Shown in pieces: positions 19,433-28,660 of a DNA stretch of 64,000 nt. Under the pieces are notes generated by a model. It was not told the DNA's origin and did no database searches. It saw only the letters and a list, made by a program, of their open reading frames with translations. Where the stretch lies: assembly GCF_020621385.1 (NCBI RefSeq), contig NZ_JAESVA010000009.1, positions 1 to 64,000 of the forward strand, given 5' to 3'. How positions within the stretch are numbered: the stretch's first letter is position 1; each line of letters opens with the position of its first letter. Made by a program: the position numbers and the translations under genes. The stretch comes from Acidisoma cellulosilyticum. GTDB taxonomy: Bacteria > Pseudomonadota > Alphaproteobacteria > Acetobacterales > Acetobacteraceae.

Positions 19433-20080
19433 ATGTCCGTCGATAATCTGAAACTCTATGAATCAAGCGGCTCTCCGAATTCCCGCCGCGTGCGCATCTT
19501 TCTGGCCGAGAAGGGGATTTGCGTCGCGCGCGTTCCGGTCGATCTCGGCGTGAAGGAGCAATTCTCCGACGCCTATGCCAGGATCAATCCGCGCCGCGTC
19601 GTGCCGACTTTGGTGCTGGAAGACGGCACGGCGATCGGCGAGGTGCCGGCCATCTTCCGCTATCTGGAGGAGGCCTATCCCAATACGCCGCTGCTCGGCA
19701 CGACAGCGAAGGACAAAGCGCTGGTCGTGATGTGGGAGCGCCGGATGGAGCTGGAAGGCTTCGCGGCCGTGATGGAGACGGTGCGCAACAAGGTCCCCGG
19801 TCTGAAGGGGCGGGCGATTGCCGGCGCGCATGACTATGACCAGATCCCGGCCATCGTCGACCGCGGCCGCCAGCGTATTCTGGATTTCTATGCCGATCTG
19901 GAAGCGCGGTTGGCGACGGAGCCTTTCGTTGCCGGTGACCGGTTTAGTGCGGCCGATATCACCGCACTCGTCACGATCGATTTTGCAACCAGGGCGCTGG
20001 AGCTTGGCATTCCTGACGGCAATGACGCGACGCGCCTTTGGTACGACAAGGTCGCGGCACGTTCGAGTGCGGCGGCCTGA
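19433..20080 (+). CDS. Glutathione S-transferase family protein
   Basis: 215 residues, with AAAGGTGA before the ATG. The N-terminal thioredoxin fold (residues 6-85) shows LYESSGSPNSRRVRIFLAEK, the cis-Pro region RRVVPTLVLEDG and the glutathione-contact motif GEVPAIFRYLEE. The all-helical C-terminal domain contains the conserved FVAGDRFSAADITALVTIDF motif. It most likely conjugates or reduces an electrophile together with the upstream SDR; the gene order suggests a small detoxification operon under the divergent LysR protein. Confidence 0.9.
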   Translation: MSVDNLKLYESSGSPNSRRVRIFLAEKGICVARVPVDLGVKEQFSDAYARINPRRVVPTLVLEDGTAIGEVPAIFRYLEEAYPNTPLLGTTAKDKALVVMWERRMELEGFAAVMETVRNKVPGLKGRAIAGAHDYDQIPAIVDRGRQRILDFYADLEARLATEPFVAGDRFSAADITALVTIDFATRALELGIPDGNDATRLWYDKVAARSSAAA

Positions 20081-20118
20081 CCTAGAGTAGATCCCGGTCG
20101 CAGTGCGTCATCTGCGCA

Positions 20119-20165
20119 AAAAAGCAAAACCCCGGCTGCAGGGTCCGAAAACCCTGCAGCCGGGG
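20119..20165 (-). terminator. Rho-independent terminator of the porin gene
   Basis: A perfect 15-bp inverted repeat (CCCCGGCTGCAGGGT, loop of six, then its complement) spans 20,130-20,165. On the minus strand the stem is followed by TTTTGCTTTTTT, a good U-tract, so it terminates the porin transcript. It may also stop the glutathione transferase transcript from the other side, although that side lacks a T-run. Confidence 0.85.
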
Positions 20166-20206
20166 CTGTTGTCGGCCTCTATCCTGGGATCAGGACAGCG
20201 AGGCGA

Positions 20207-21484
20207 TTACCACTGGATCTGCGTGCCAAAGCCGAAGAGCTGGGCCTGCGCGGTATTGTGGTCGACACCGGCATTGCCGGTCGAGAAGTCGTAGCCGCCC
20301 TGCTGGCGCGTGCCATACAGGTAATCGACGAACAGGCTCACGCCCGGCACCAGCGTATAGGTGCCGCCGACGGCCACACCCGTATTCTGCTGCTGGCCGG
20401 TGCTGAGGCCGTCCGAGGTGATGGTCGCGCCGGAACCGGCATCGACGCCACCCGGCAGGTCACCGGTCTGGTTGAGGCGGAAGAAGCTTGCACCGACCAC
20501 GACCGGGCCGGTCGTGTATTGAGCGCCGACCAGCCAGCCGACGGCCTTGGAGCCGCCCGAGGGGGCAAGGTCGATGTCGTAGCTGTCGGCCACGTTGAAG
20601 TTGCCGTATTCCGAGTTACCGCCGACGGTGAAGCCAGCGTAGCTCACCGTGATACCGCCCTGGACGATGCTGAGATCGTGGTAGCTGTTCACGCTATTGG
20701 TCTCGGCGGGGCCGGTATAGGCGACCTGGCCGGCATAGCTATAGTCGAGCCCGGCCTGGACGCCGACGGGACCGAAGGTATTCGTATACTGGCCGCCGAC
20801 ATCGATCAGGTTGCGGGGCTGCCCGCCGCTGATGGCGGTGGGGGAGGAGGTGATGGCCGGGCTGAAATTGCCGGCATTCTTGTTCGGCGTGAAGCCGACC
20901 GCGAACTGGAAGCCGCTGATCGTGGGCGAGAGATAGACGATCTTGTCGGTGGATTCGCTGTAGTTGGAATTGCCGTCGGCCCAGCCATATTCCGGGATCG
21001 CGGATTCCGGGACCATGGCTTCGATATCGCCGTTCCACCCGCCATCGTTGAAGCCTTCGAAGGTGCCGGTCTGGAAGAGAACGTTCGGGCCGTTCTGCGA
21101 ACCGAAGCTGATCTGGCCGAGCTGCGGCAGGCCGAGATAGCCATAGGCCTGATGCACATACAGCGTTTCGCTGCTGGCAGATTCGCCGCTGTTTTCGCGG
21201 ATTTCGCTGGCGGCACCATAATGCAGGCCGTTGGCGGCGACGCCGTCAAAGCCCGGATAAAGGCGTAAATAGCCATAGAAACTGTCGGTTGAGGTCTTGG
21301 TGCCGCCGATATTGTCGAGGGACGAGCTTTCGACGCCCGCATACCAGTTCACGCGGCCGTTCAGGCGGACCTTGATCGAACCGGGAGCCTGGCTGGCATC
21401 CGACTGCGCCATGGCGGCGTTGATGCTCGCATATCCGATCACGCCGGCAATGACGGCCGTGCAGCCGAGCAATATTTTTCGCAT
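20207..21484 (-). CDS. Outer-membrane porin (Gram-negative type)
   Basis: 425 residues with a Sec signal peptide (MRKILLGCTAVIAGVIGYA, cleavage near AMA-QS at residue 26). The mature protein is rich in alternating aromatic and glycine strands (GRVNWYAGVES, DSFYGYLRLYPGFDG, ISFGSQNGPNVLF, FQFAVGFTPN) and ends in an aromatic C-terminal strand (LFGFGTQIQW), the usual outer-membrane beta-barrel signature. It resembles the Porin_4 family common in alphaproteobacteria. It is a single gene with its own terminator, preceded by an AT-rich leader. Substrate preference is unknown. Confidence 0.88.
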   Translation of the reverse strand: MRKILLGCTAVIAGVIGYASINAAMAQSDASQAPGSIKVRLNGRVNWYAGVESSSLDNIGGTKTSTDSFYGYLRLYPGFDGVAANGLHYGAASEIRENSGESASSETLYVHQAYGYLGLPQLGQISFGSQNGPNVLFQTGTFEGFNDGGWNGDIEAMVPESAIPEYGWADGNSNYSESTDKIVYLSPTISGFQFAVGFTPNKNAGNFSPAITSSPTAISGGQPRNLIDVGGQYTNTFGPVGVQAGLDYSYAGQVAYTGPAETNSVNSYHDLSIVQGGITVSYAGFTVGGNSEYGNFNVADSYDIDLAPSGGSKAVGWLVGAQYTTGPVVVGASFFRLNQTGDLPGGVDAGSGATITSDGLSTGQQQNTGVAVGGTYTLVPGVSLFVDYLYGTRQQGGYDFSTGNAGVDHNTAQAQLFGFGTQIQW

Positions 21485-21814
21485 GGATTTATCCCGCTAT
21501 CATTCATGGTTGAACCATCATCAAATTCGTCAGAACGATGATCGTTTGCCTGAAGCGCCATTTGACTATGCGGACAGTGACCTGACTGCAACACTTGATA
21601 GCGACATTTCTGCAAAACCGCGCGTCGTCACCGGTAAGTGTCGCCGTTAGAACACACTATACTTACAGGCTATAAGATTTATGCAGGATGAGCTTTGCGG
21701 AATATTCCAACAAAGAACGAAATTCCTGTTTCGTTACGATAAAAATCCGGAATGATTGTTATTCGATTTGACACAAAACGATTCTTGTCGATGACTAAGG
21801 CAACTTTTTCATAT
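21485..21814. other. Intergenic leader between porin and phosphodiesterase genes
   Basis: 330 bp, more AT-rich than its surroundings. It must contain the porin promoter on the minus strand; GGGA lies eight bases before the porin start. I see no repeat, RNA gene or coding frame I would trust here. AT-rich stretches at 21,650-21,780 are where a promoter would be expected, but no box stands out. Confidence 0.4.
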
Positions 21815-21855
21815 GCAACAAAAAGGGCCTTGCTGCCGCAGCAACCAGGCCCTTT
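21815..21855 (-). terminator. Rho-independent terminator of the phosphodiesterase gene
   Basis: An inverted repeat AAAGGGCCT...AGGCCCTTT with an inner TGCTG/CAGCA stem spans 21,822-21,855. On the minus strand it is followed by TTTTTGTTGC. It lies 20 bp beyond the stop codon of the gene at 21,875. Confidence 0.8.
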
Positions 21856-21874
21856 GCAGCACTCAGTTCCAGTG

Positions 21875-23722
21875 TTATTTACCGGCGTTCAGCCCCAGTG
21901 TGCGGCCGGGATAGCCGGCGGCATCGAAATAGCGTTCCGTGCCGACCGTCTGGGTAACCACGACGGTCTTGTGGCCCTCGGCATCGGTGGTGGAAACCTC
22001 CCAGCCTTTTGTCCAATGCGGGGTCTTGCTGCCGGTAAAGGCCTCGGTGATCACGCGGCCGACCAGCTTGCCCGTATCGGGCACATGCAGACCCAGAATA
22101 TAGGCCATGGTCTTGCCGATATCGGCATTGCTGGTCGGTGCCTTATCAACAAATCCGGTCTTGAAGTCCGGTCCGGTGGCGCCGCCGATGGTGGAGGTAT
22201 CGGCGCGGGAGAAGCTGCCATGCATGCCCTGGCCCTGTTGCAGCCCGGTATCGGCATTCTCCACCCCGCAGGTCAGCGGCGTCACGCAACCGGTCGACCA
22301 GGTACGGAAATTGACGACGATGGAGGGGACGGGCGTCACCGCAGATCCCTGCAGGTCGATCGCGGAAATCGGCAAGGTGCCAGGAATTTTGCCGAGCTTG
22401 GCCGAGACGAAAAGACCGCTGACATAGTCTTCATGTGACAGAATGCCGACGACCTTCTTCGCGAGTGACGGGTCACCGTCCGGCAGATAGACGAGATCGG
22501 ACCCGCCATTGGCCGCGACCACGACCTTGGGCTGATCCATGCTGCCGCCGATCAAGCCGTCACCATGGGACGGATGGCCGCCGGCCGGCACCGGCGCATA
22601 TTTCGCGTCCGGGTCCAGCAGCGGCATGTCCAGCCCATGCGCGATGTCGAGGGCCACGAAACCCACGGGCAGGAAATGTGGCACGACATCGCCATAGCTC
22701 TGCGTTGCGGCGAAGCTCGTCTTGCTCTGCTTGGAAATGGTCGAGAAACCGTGGTCGGAGGTGATGATCACATCCGTGGTCTTATCCAGGCCCTGAGCCT
22801 TCAGGGCTGCCAGCAGCGCCGACAAATCGTGATCGGCATTGGCGATGGCAGCGAGCGATGTCGGGCCGTCGATGCCCGGGGTCAGCGTATTGAGGCTGTC
22901 GCCCTGATTATGCTGCGTGCCGTCCGGATCGCGCGACCAGAAGACCATCATGAAAGGCTTGCCGCGCTGCTTGAACAGCGGCAGCACAACCTTGGTGGAA
23001 ACATCGACGAAATAGGTCTGCTGCGCGCCATTGGCGACCAGCGTGCCCGGCGTGTTGAAGGTGCCGGCCTTGGCATTGGCGCCGCGCGGTGTCGCGGTCA
23101 GCGGAATGCCGGCCGCCGTCATCAGTTGTTGCATCTCGGGTGTCAGCGGAATGCCGATTTTCTTGCCGGTCTTGTCGAGCGTGCCGGTGGAATCATCGAC
23201 CACGATGGTGGTGCCGACGCTCTGCGTCTCGGCATTCGCACTCGTATGGTCGAAGATCAGCGCCGGGCCCAGCTTGCCAATGGTCGCCGTGCTCATCCCC
23301 GCCAGGCGCGCGGCGCGCATGACGGTTTCCTGGTTCATGTAGTCACCTTCGAAATGCTCGTCGACGTCACCCAGAACCGGGTCGGATTCGAGAAACGGCG
23401 TCAGGCTTTTGCCGGCGCCCGGCACCTGAAAGCCGGCATCGATGGTATTGGAGAAATCGCCGGTATCGCCCAGCTTATGGCCGGTCGCCATGGCAGAGGC
23501 ATTCGCTGTCGTGAAGGTCGGGAACATGGAATGGGTATTGTCGAAACGCACGCCCTGATGTTCCAGCGCATACATGGTCGGCGCGGTCTGCGGCGTCACC
23601 ATGCCGGGGCGCAGGCCGTCCGCCACGAATAGCAGGACGTTATGCGGCTGGGTTTGCGCTTGGGCTGCGACCGGCAGCAAAAATGGCGGCGCCAGAAACG
23701 CGAGCTTCCAGGGGTTTTTCAA
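21875..23722 (-). CDS. Secreted type I phosphodiesterase/nucleotide pyrophosphatase family protein
   Basis: 615 residues from a TTG start; GATGAGG seven to eight bases upstream supports it. A signal peptide (LAFLAPPFLLPVAAQAQ) ends near residue 23. The alkaline-phosphatase-superfamily metal sites are visible: VADGLRPGM (Asp at 34), FTTANASAMATGH for the nucleophile Thr region, SRDPDGTQHNQGDSL, and TSDHGFSTI. This fits PF01663 phosphodiesterases/pyrophosphatases acting in the periplasm on nucleotide or phosphodiester substrates, perhaps for phosphate scavenging. It stands alone with its own terminator. Confidence 0.85.
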   Translation of the reverse strand: MKNPWKLAFLAPPFLLPVAAQAQTQPHNVLLFVADGLRPGMVTPQTAPTMYALEHQGVRFDNTHSMFPTFTTANASAMATGHKLGDTGDFSNTIDAGFQVPGAGKSLTPFLESDPVLGDVDEHFEGDYMNQETVMRAARLAGMSTATIGKLGPALIFDHTSANAETQSVGTTIVVDDSTGTLDKTGKKIGIPLTPEMQQLMTAAGIPLTATPRGANAKAGTFNTPGTLVANGAQQTYFVDVSTKVVLPLFKQRGKPFMMVFWSRDPDGTQHNQGDSLNTLTPGIDGPTSLAAIANADHDLSALLAALKAQGLDKTTDVIITSDHGFSTISKQSKTSFAATQSYGDVVPHFLPVGFVALDIAHGLDMPLLDPDAKYAPVPAGGHPSHGDGLIGGSMDQPKVVVAANGGSDLVYLPDGDPSLAKKVVGILSHEDYVSGLFVSAKLGKIPGTLPISAIDLQGSAVTPVPSIVVNFRTWSTGCVTPLTCGVENADTGLQQGQGMHGSFSRADTSTIGGATGPDFKTGFVDKAPTSNADIGKTMAYILGLHVPDTGKLVGRVITEAFTGSKTPHWTKGWEVSTTDAEGHKTVVVTQTVGTERYFDAAGYPGRTLGLNAGK

Positions 23723-23932
23723 GGCAGCACCTCATCCATCGGTCCAGGGGTGCCCTGGCTTAAAGTCGTGCGGCAGGGCTGTCTTGCGACAGATTGATGA
23801 CGGTTACACCAGCAAATGTGTCGGCACACCGAGCGGCGGCCCCTGTTCCTCCAGCTAATTGCGGCCCGCGCCGCTATCGCTTCGTTCGAAAGCGCGGCGA
23901 CGATGAGCAAGGTATCAAGATGGAGCACCAGG
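23723..23932. other. Intergenic region upstream of the phosphodiesterase gene
   Basis: About 210 bp without a convincing gene. It holds the ribosome binding site and presumably the promoter for the minus-strand phosphodiesterase. The short plus-strand frames through it do not resemble proteins. Confidence 0.4.
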
Positions 23933-24100
23933 GTCTGTCAGGTTTTAATAGAAGACTCGTCATCCGCGCACTTGTTGCGCGGACCTACCCATCGCGGCGC
24001 CCAGACAGCCGCATGCCTGCACAAACGGGTAGATGCGCGGGTCGGGGCCCGCGCACGACAGATTTCGTGGTGGTCCCGCTCAAATCCGATAGCTGAACCG
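23933..24100 (+). repeat. MITE-like dispersed repeat, copy A (degenerate right end)
   Basis: From GTCTGTCAGGTTTTAATAG to about ACAGATTTCGTGG, this matches the reverse complement of 52,548-52,685 with only scattered differences. Two blocks are nearly identical: CATCCGCGCACTTGTTGCGC followed by GGACCTACCC, and GGTAGATGCGCGGGTCGGGG followed by CCCGCGCACGACAGATTT. Both blocks can form hairpins (CCGCGC/GCGCGG and GCGCGGG/CCCGCGC). The terminal inverted repeat is recognisable on the left but decayed on the right. It has no coding capacity. Confidence 0.8.
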
Positions 24101-24124
24101 CCCCTATAATTCCAGCTTTGAGGC

Positions 24125-25246
24125 TTACCTGCCCCAGTAATCGCTCAGCTCGATCGCGTTCTTCGCGCGGTCGAAGACATCGTCCGGGGCGGGACCCTGA
24201 CGGGTGAGGGACAGCAGATCCTGGTTGAGCGTGACGAAGGGGCGCATCCGCTGCTCATAGCGCTGGAAGGCGGCTTCGGGCTCAGCCGGGCTCCGCTCCA
24301 ACTCCTTGGCCAGCACGAAGGCGCCGACGATGGCAAGGCTGGTGCCCTGGCCGGTGAAGGGCGAGGGGCAATAGGCGGCGTCCCCCACCAGCGCCACACG
24401 CCCGTTCGACCAGGAGGGCATCTTGACCTGGGCGAGGGGACCGAACCAAAGGTCTGAGGCCTCCGGCAGATGCTCCAGCAATTGCGGGATTGGGCCGCCG
24501 AGATGGGCCGTGCGGCGAAGGATGATCTCCCGCTGCGCTTCCGGGTCCCCGCGCGGAAATTCATCCGGCATCAGCGCGAAGCCCAGATTGACGCGCAGAT
24601 CCTCATTCGATCGTGACGGGTAGATGACATAGCCCGATGTCTCATCCCGGAAGGAAAGCTGCCAGTCCTCCAGGCCCAGGATATTGGGTGTCGTATAGAT
24701 GGCGAAGCCGATGCCGAGCGGGTTCAGCCAACGCCCGTCACTGTCGAAGGCGAGCCAGCGGACATGCGAGCGGAGCCCGTCCGCGCCAATGACGATATCG
24801 AAGCGCCGGCTGGAAGCGCGGCGGAAGCTGGCCAGGATGGAGGCCTCATCATCTTCCAGCTCTTCGATACTGTCGCGGTAGATGTATTCCACCTTGTCCT
24901 GCGCCGCTTCGACCAGAAGCCGGGAGAGATCGTCGCGGAAAATCTCGACATCGCCGGAATTGAGCCGCCCGGCGCTGGCGGTGCGCTCCGTCGTGCGCGA
25001 AATCTCCTGCCCGTCGCGGTCCAGCACCGTCATGCCCTTGTGATGGGTGCGGAGCGCCACAACACCGGGCAGAAGGCCCATCTGCTCAATCACCTTGAGC
25101 GCGGGTCCCCGGATGTCGATCGCCTGGCCGCCTGAGCGCAGGCCGGCCGCCCGTTCCACCACCGTCACCTGAAAGCCGGCGCGGCTAAGCCAATAAGCCA
25201 GGGCCGGGCCGGTAATGCTGGCTCCGGAAATCAGGACGGACGGCAT
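24125..25246 (-). CDS. FAD-dependent monooxygenase (PHBH-like fold)
   Basis: 373 residues from ATG, with AGGTG upstream. The N-terminal dinucleotide fold (LISGASITGPALAYWL, 5-20) binds FAD. The middle DG motif reads VIGADGLRSHVR, and the second FAD motif GDAAYCPSPFTGQGTSLA is near residue 292. This is the class A flavoprotein monooxygenase family to which TetX- and PhzS-like enzymes belong. It hydroxylates an aromatic or similar substrate that cannot be named from the sequence. It is a single gene, with no adjacent regulator or partner reductase. Confidence 0.87.
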   Translation of the reverse strand: MPSVLISGASITGPALAYWLSRAGFQVTVVERAAGLRSGGQAIDIRGPALKVIEQMGLLPGVVALRTHHKGMTVLDRDGQEISRTTERTASAGRLNSGDVEIFRDDLSRLLVEAAQDKVEYIYRDSIEELEDDEASILASFRRASSRRFDIVIGADGLRSHVRWLAFDSDGRWLNPLGIGFAIYTTPNILGLEDWQLSFRDETSGYVIYPSRSNEDLRVNLGFALMPDEFPRGDPEAQREIILRRTAHLGGPIPQLLEHLPEASDLWFGPLAQVKMPSWSNGRVALVGDAAYCPSPFTGQGTSLAIVGAFVLAKELERSPAEPEAAFQRYEQRMRPFVTLNQDLLSLTRQGPAPDDVFDRAKNAIELSDYWGR

Positions 25247-25549
25247 GCTTTGGCACCTGGGCTGATGATGGGTCGCAGGATGCCAGATTTGGGCCGAGGG
25301 TAAGAGTTACAATCGGCCAGCCCGGAAATTTGAGCAAATCTTGAGCAGCGGCTCAGAAACTGGGCAGCAGGAAGTGCGCAGGGTCTCGATCGCGGCTGGC
25401 AATAGACTCTGGACAGCAACAAAGGCCAGGGGTCATTCTTTCATGCAGGATGAGGAAGTTTTTCCGGTCCGACCCCCTGGCATGCATCTTGAATACAAGT
25501 TTGTCGGCAAGTTTGCGCGTCCTCCTCGGCAAAATAGGGGTCTTCTCAC
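25247..25549. other. Divergent intergenic region: FAD monooxygenase / ABC importer
   Basis: About 300 bp that must carry promoters for the minus-strand monooxygenase and the plus-strand importer operon. It has a short direct repeat (TTGAGCA twice, 11 bases apart, near 25,330-25,350) and the palindrome at 25,488-25,499 listed separately. No gene of its own is apparent. Confidence 0.4.
25488..25499 (+). promoter_or_regulatory. Candidate GntR operator CTTGAATACAAG
   Basis: A near-palindromic 12-mer about 50 bp before the start of the importer operon. Its form, TTG(A/T)AT(A/T)CAA, resembles operators of GntR-family regulators, and a GntR/FCD gene closes the same operon at 30,973. This is inference from position and symmetry; only one site is visible. 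Confidence 0.35.
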
Positions 25550-26659
25550 ATGGTCAAAATCACGCCTACCCGCCGTTCGGTTCTGCTGGGAGGGGCGGCG
25601 GCCGCCGGCACCGCCCTGATAGGCGGGCGCGGCGCTGAGGCCGCCAGCATGACGGTCGGCTTCATCTATGTCGGATCGAGAGACGATTTCGGCTATAACC
25701 AGTCCCATGCCGAAGGTGCGGCGGCGGTGCGCAAGATGCCCGGCCTGACGGTGGTGGAGCAGGAGCGCGTGCCCGAGACGGTGGCCTGCGCCAATGCCAT
25801 GGCCGGCATGGTGCATCTTGATGGTGCAACTCTGCTGTTCCCGACCTCCTACGGCTATTTCAATCCCTATATGCTGAAGGCGGCGAAGCAGAACCCCTCC
25901 GTCAACTACATGCATTGCGGCGGGCTTTGGGCGAAGGGCGATCCCCTCAACGCGCATTCCTATTTCGGCTATATCGATGAAGCCGTCTATGTTTCGGGCA
26001 TCGTCGCCGGGCATATGACGAAGTCCAAGAAGCTCGGCTTCGTGGCCGCCAAGCCCATTCCGCAGGTTCTGCGCAATATCAACGCCTTCCTTCTCGGCGC
26101 GCAATCGGTTGACCCGTCCATCACCATGCAGGTCATTTTCACCGGCGACTGGTTCATGCCGGTGCGCGAGGCGGAGGTGACGAACAGCCTGGCCGACCAG
26201 GGCGCGGATGTCATCACCTGCCATGTCGATAGCCCGAAGGTCGTGATCCAAACAGCGGAGAAGCGCGGCCTTTATACCTGCGGCTATCACACCGATCAGG
26301 CACCGCTGGCGCCGAAGGGCTATCTGACCGGCGCCGAGTGGAACTGGACCTATCTTTATCCGAAATGGATCACGGCGCTGCAGGCCGGCGGTAGCATGCC
26401 GAATTACATCCGCGGCGGCTTCAAGGAGAGTTTCATCAAAAGCTCCCCCTACGGCGCCATGGTGCCTGCCGCCGCCCGCACCCAGGCGGACGCCGCGCGG
26501 GCCGGCTTCACGGCCGGCAATTTCGCGATCTTCAAAGGCCCGCTCAAGGACAATAAGGGCAATACGGTCATCGCGGCCGGCACGGTGCTGGATGAGCATG
26601 ATCCGGTGCTGGAGAGCATGAGCTATCTGGTCGCCGGCGTTTCCGGCTCGGCGAGCTAA
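25550..26659 (+). CDS. BMP-family ABC transporter substrate-binding protein
   Basis: 369 residues with a twin-arginine-like signal (TRRSVLLGGAAAAGTALIGG, cleavage near residue 31). The mature part is a BMP/PnrA-type periplasmic binding protein: MTVGFIYVGSRDDFGYNQSH, LLFPTSYGYFNPYMLKAAK, YFGYIDEAVYVSGIVAGHM and ADVITCHVDSPKVVIQTAEK. Family members usually bind nucleosides or other nitrogenous bases. It is the first gene of an importer operon (two permeases, amidase, ATPase), so the ligand is probably the nitrogen compound degraded by the embedded amidase. Confidence 0.9.
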   Translation: MVKITPTRRSVLLGGAAAAGTALIGGRGAEAASMTVGFIYVGSRDDFGYNQSHAEGAAAVRKMPGLTVVEQERVPETVACANAMAGMVHLDGATLLFPTSYGYFNPYMLKAAKQNPSVNYMHCGGLWAKGDPLNAHSYFGYIDEAVYVSGIVAGHMTKSKKLGFVAAKPIPQVLRNINAFLLGAQSVDPSITMQVIFTGDWFMPVREAEVTNSLADQGADVITCHVDSPKVVIQTAEKRGLYTCGYHTDQAPLAPKGYLTGAEWNWTYLYPKWITALQAGGSMPNYIRGGFKESFIKSSPYGAMVPAAARTQADAARAGFTAGNFAIFKGPLKDNKGNTVIAAGTVLDEHDPVLESMSYLVAGVSGSAS

Positions 26660-26663
26660 GACC

Positions 26664-27734
26664 TTGGGCGGGTTCGCACGAGGCTCTCTGGGCGTCCTGC
26701 TGCCGCCCGTCCTGGCGGTTGTGGCAACCATGATCCTGTTTGCCGGGTTCCTGGCGGCGCAAGGGGTTGACCCCTTGACCGCTTATCGGCTGATCTGGCT
26801 TGGCGCTTTCGGCACCTGGTTCTCCTGGCAGGATAGTCTTGTGCGGGCCGCGCCCTTGTTGTTGACAGGCCTCTGCGTCGCTTTGCCGGCGCAGATGGGG
26901 CTGATGATTATCGGCGGCGAGGGCGCCTTCGTGCTCGGCGCGCTCGCGGCCGTCGCGGCTGGCCTGGCCGCCGGCAATCTCGGCCTGCCCGATATTCTGG
27001 TGCAGGTCATCATGGCCGCGGCCGGCATCTGTGCCGGTGGCGTGGTCATCGCGCTATGCGGTTTGCTGCGCTTCAAACGCGGCGTGAACGAGACGATTTC
27101 CTCCCTGCTATTTGCCTATATCGCCATCGCGGTGATGAACCAGATCATCGCCGGGCCGATGCGTGACCCCGGCAGCCTCAACCGTCCGGCGACGCGCACG
27201 CTGCCGGACAATCTGATGCTCGGCACCATTCCCGGTACCACCATCCATGTCGGGCTGATCTTTGGCATCATCGCCTGTCTGGCCGCCTATATCTGCGTCT
27301 ATTTCACGAAGTTCGGTTTCGCGGCGCGTATCGTCGGCGGCAATGCGCGCGCGGGTCGCGTGGTCGGTCTGCCGGTGGAACGGATGATCCTCGCCTTCTG
27401 CTTCGCGGCCGGCGGGGCTGCCGGATTGGGCGGTATGGTGGAAGTCGCGGCCGTGCAGGGCGCGGTGAGTTCCGATATCTCGACCGGTGCCGGCTATACC
27501 GGCATTCTGGTCGCCTTCCTGGCGCGGATGAATCCGCTGGCCATCATCCCGGTCGCCGTTCTGCTCGGCGGGCTGGATGCGGCAGGCGGATTGCTGCAGC
27601 AACGCCTCAACCTGCCGGATGCAACCATGCTTGTTCTGCGCGGCGTGCTTTTCGTCATGCTGCTGTCGGCTGATGCGCTGCAGGGGCGGCTGACGCGCTA
27701 CCTCGCGCCGCGCCGCCTGCCGGTGACCGTCTGA
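26664..27734 (+). CDS. ABC transporter permease (YufP/RbsC-like)
   Basis: 356 residues from a TTG four bases after the preceding stop; the ribosome binding site is weak, so coupling is likely. It has at least eight hydrophobic segments and the branched-chain/nucleoside-type permease signature (LMIIGGEGAFVLGALAAVAA; RFKRGVNETISSLLFAYIA, the EAA-like cytoplasmic loop with VGGNARAGRVVGLP). It forms the membrane channel together with the next gene, which it overlaps in TGATG. Confidence 0.9.
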   Translation: MGGFARGSLGVLLPPVLAVVATMILFAGFLAAQGVDPLTAYRLIWLGAFGTWFSWQDSLVRAAPLLLTGLCVALPAQMGLMIIGGEGAFVLGALAAVAAGLAAGNLGLPDILVQVIMAAAGICAGGVVIALCGLLRFKRGVNETISSLLFAYIAIAVMNQIIAGPMRDPGSLNRPATRTLPDNLMLGTIPGTTIHVGLIFGIIACLAAYICVYFTKFGFAARIVGGNARAGRVVGLPVERMILAFCFAAGGAAGLGGMVEVAAVQGAVSSDISTGAGYTGILVAFLARMNPLAIIPVAVLLGGLDAAGGLLQQRLNLPDATMLVLRGVLFVMLLSADALQGRLTRYLAPRRLPVTV

Positions 27735-28660
27735 TGGCGGCCGAGGCACTTGGCTGGTGGGGCGTGCCATTGGCCGTCGGCGCCGGCGCCATCCGTGTTT
27801 CCACGCCCTTCCTGTTCGTCAGCCTGGGCGAGGTGGTGACCGAGACATCGGGACGCATCAATCTGGGGCTGGAAGGCACGCTGGTGATGGGCGCGATGAG
27901 CGGCTATGCCATCAGCTTCTATACCGGCTCGCCTTGGCTGGGCGTGCTGGCGGCCGGCATCGTGGGCAGCCTGCTCGGTGCCCTGCATGCCGGCATCTGT
28001 TCGCTGCCGAAGGTCAATGACATCGCGGTCGGCATCGCCCTGCTGCTGTTCGGCACCGGCTTGGCTTTCTTCCTCGGCACGCCCTTCGTGGCCCCGCAGG
28101 CGCCGAACCTGCCCTCGATCCCGCTCGGGTTCTGGAGCGATGTGCCGCAGATCCAGGCAGCGCTGAAGGTCAATGTTCTGTTCTTCATCGGCGTGGCGGC
28201 GGCCCCCCTGCTCGCCTGGGCGCTGCGCAATACCGGTGTCGGGCTGATGATCCGCATGGTCGGCGACAATGCCGAGGCCGCGCGGGCCATGGGCTATTCG
28301 CCGCTCACGGTCCGGCTATGGGCGACCTGTTTCGGCGGGTTCATGGCCGGGGTCGGCGGGTCCTTCCTCTCCCTCTATTATCCCGGTAGCTGGAGCGAGG
28401 GATTGTCATCCGGCCAGGGCATCATCGCTGTGGCACTCGTCATCTTCGCACGCTGGCGGCCGATGTATTGCCTTTGGGCGTCACTACTCTTCGGCGGCGC
28501 GGGCGCGCTGGGACCAGCCTTGCAATCGGTCGGCATTTCCCAAGGCTATTACCTGTTCAACGCCGCGCCCTATGTGCTCACGCTTGTTATCATGATCATT
28601 GCCTGCTCTCCTGACCGCACGCTGGCCGGTGCGCCCGGCGAGTTGTCGATTACCAAATGA
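27734..28660 (+). CDS. ABC transporter permease (YufQ-like)
   Basis: 308 residues; the ATG overlaps the stop of the preceding permease. Hydrophobic segments alternate with LGEVVTETSGRINLGLEGTL near the start, a sequence typical of the second permease of BMP-type importers, and MVGDNAEAARAMGYSPLTVR as the loop that contacts the ATPase. It heterodimerises with the preceding gene product. The ATPase gene comes only after the intervening amidase gene. Confidence 0.9.
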   Translation: MAAEALGWWGVPLAVGAGAIRVSTPFLFVSLGEVVTETSGRINLGLEGTLVMGAMSGYAISFYTGSPWLGVLAAGIVGSLLGALHAGICSLPKVNDIAVGIALLLFGTGLAFFLGTPFVAPQAPNLPSIPLGFWSDVPQIQAALKVNVLFFIGVAAAPLLAWALRNTGVGLMIRMVGDNAEAARAMGYSPLTVRLWATCFGGFMAGVGGSFLSLYYPGSWSEGLSSGQGIIAVALVIFARWRPMYCLWASLLFGGAGALGPALQSVGISQGYYLFNAAPYVLTLVIMIIACSPDRTLAGAPGELSITK

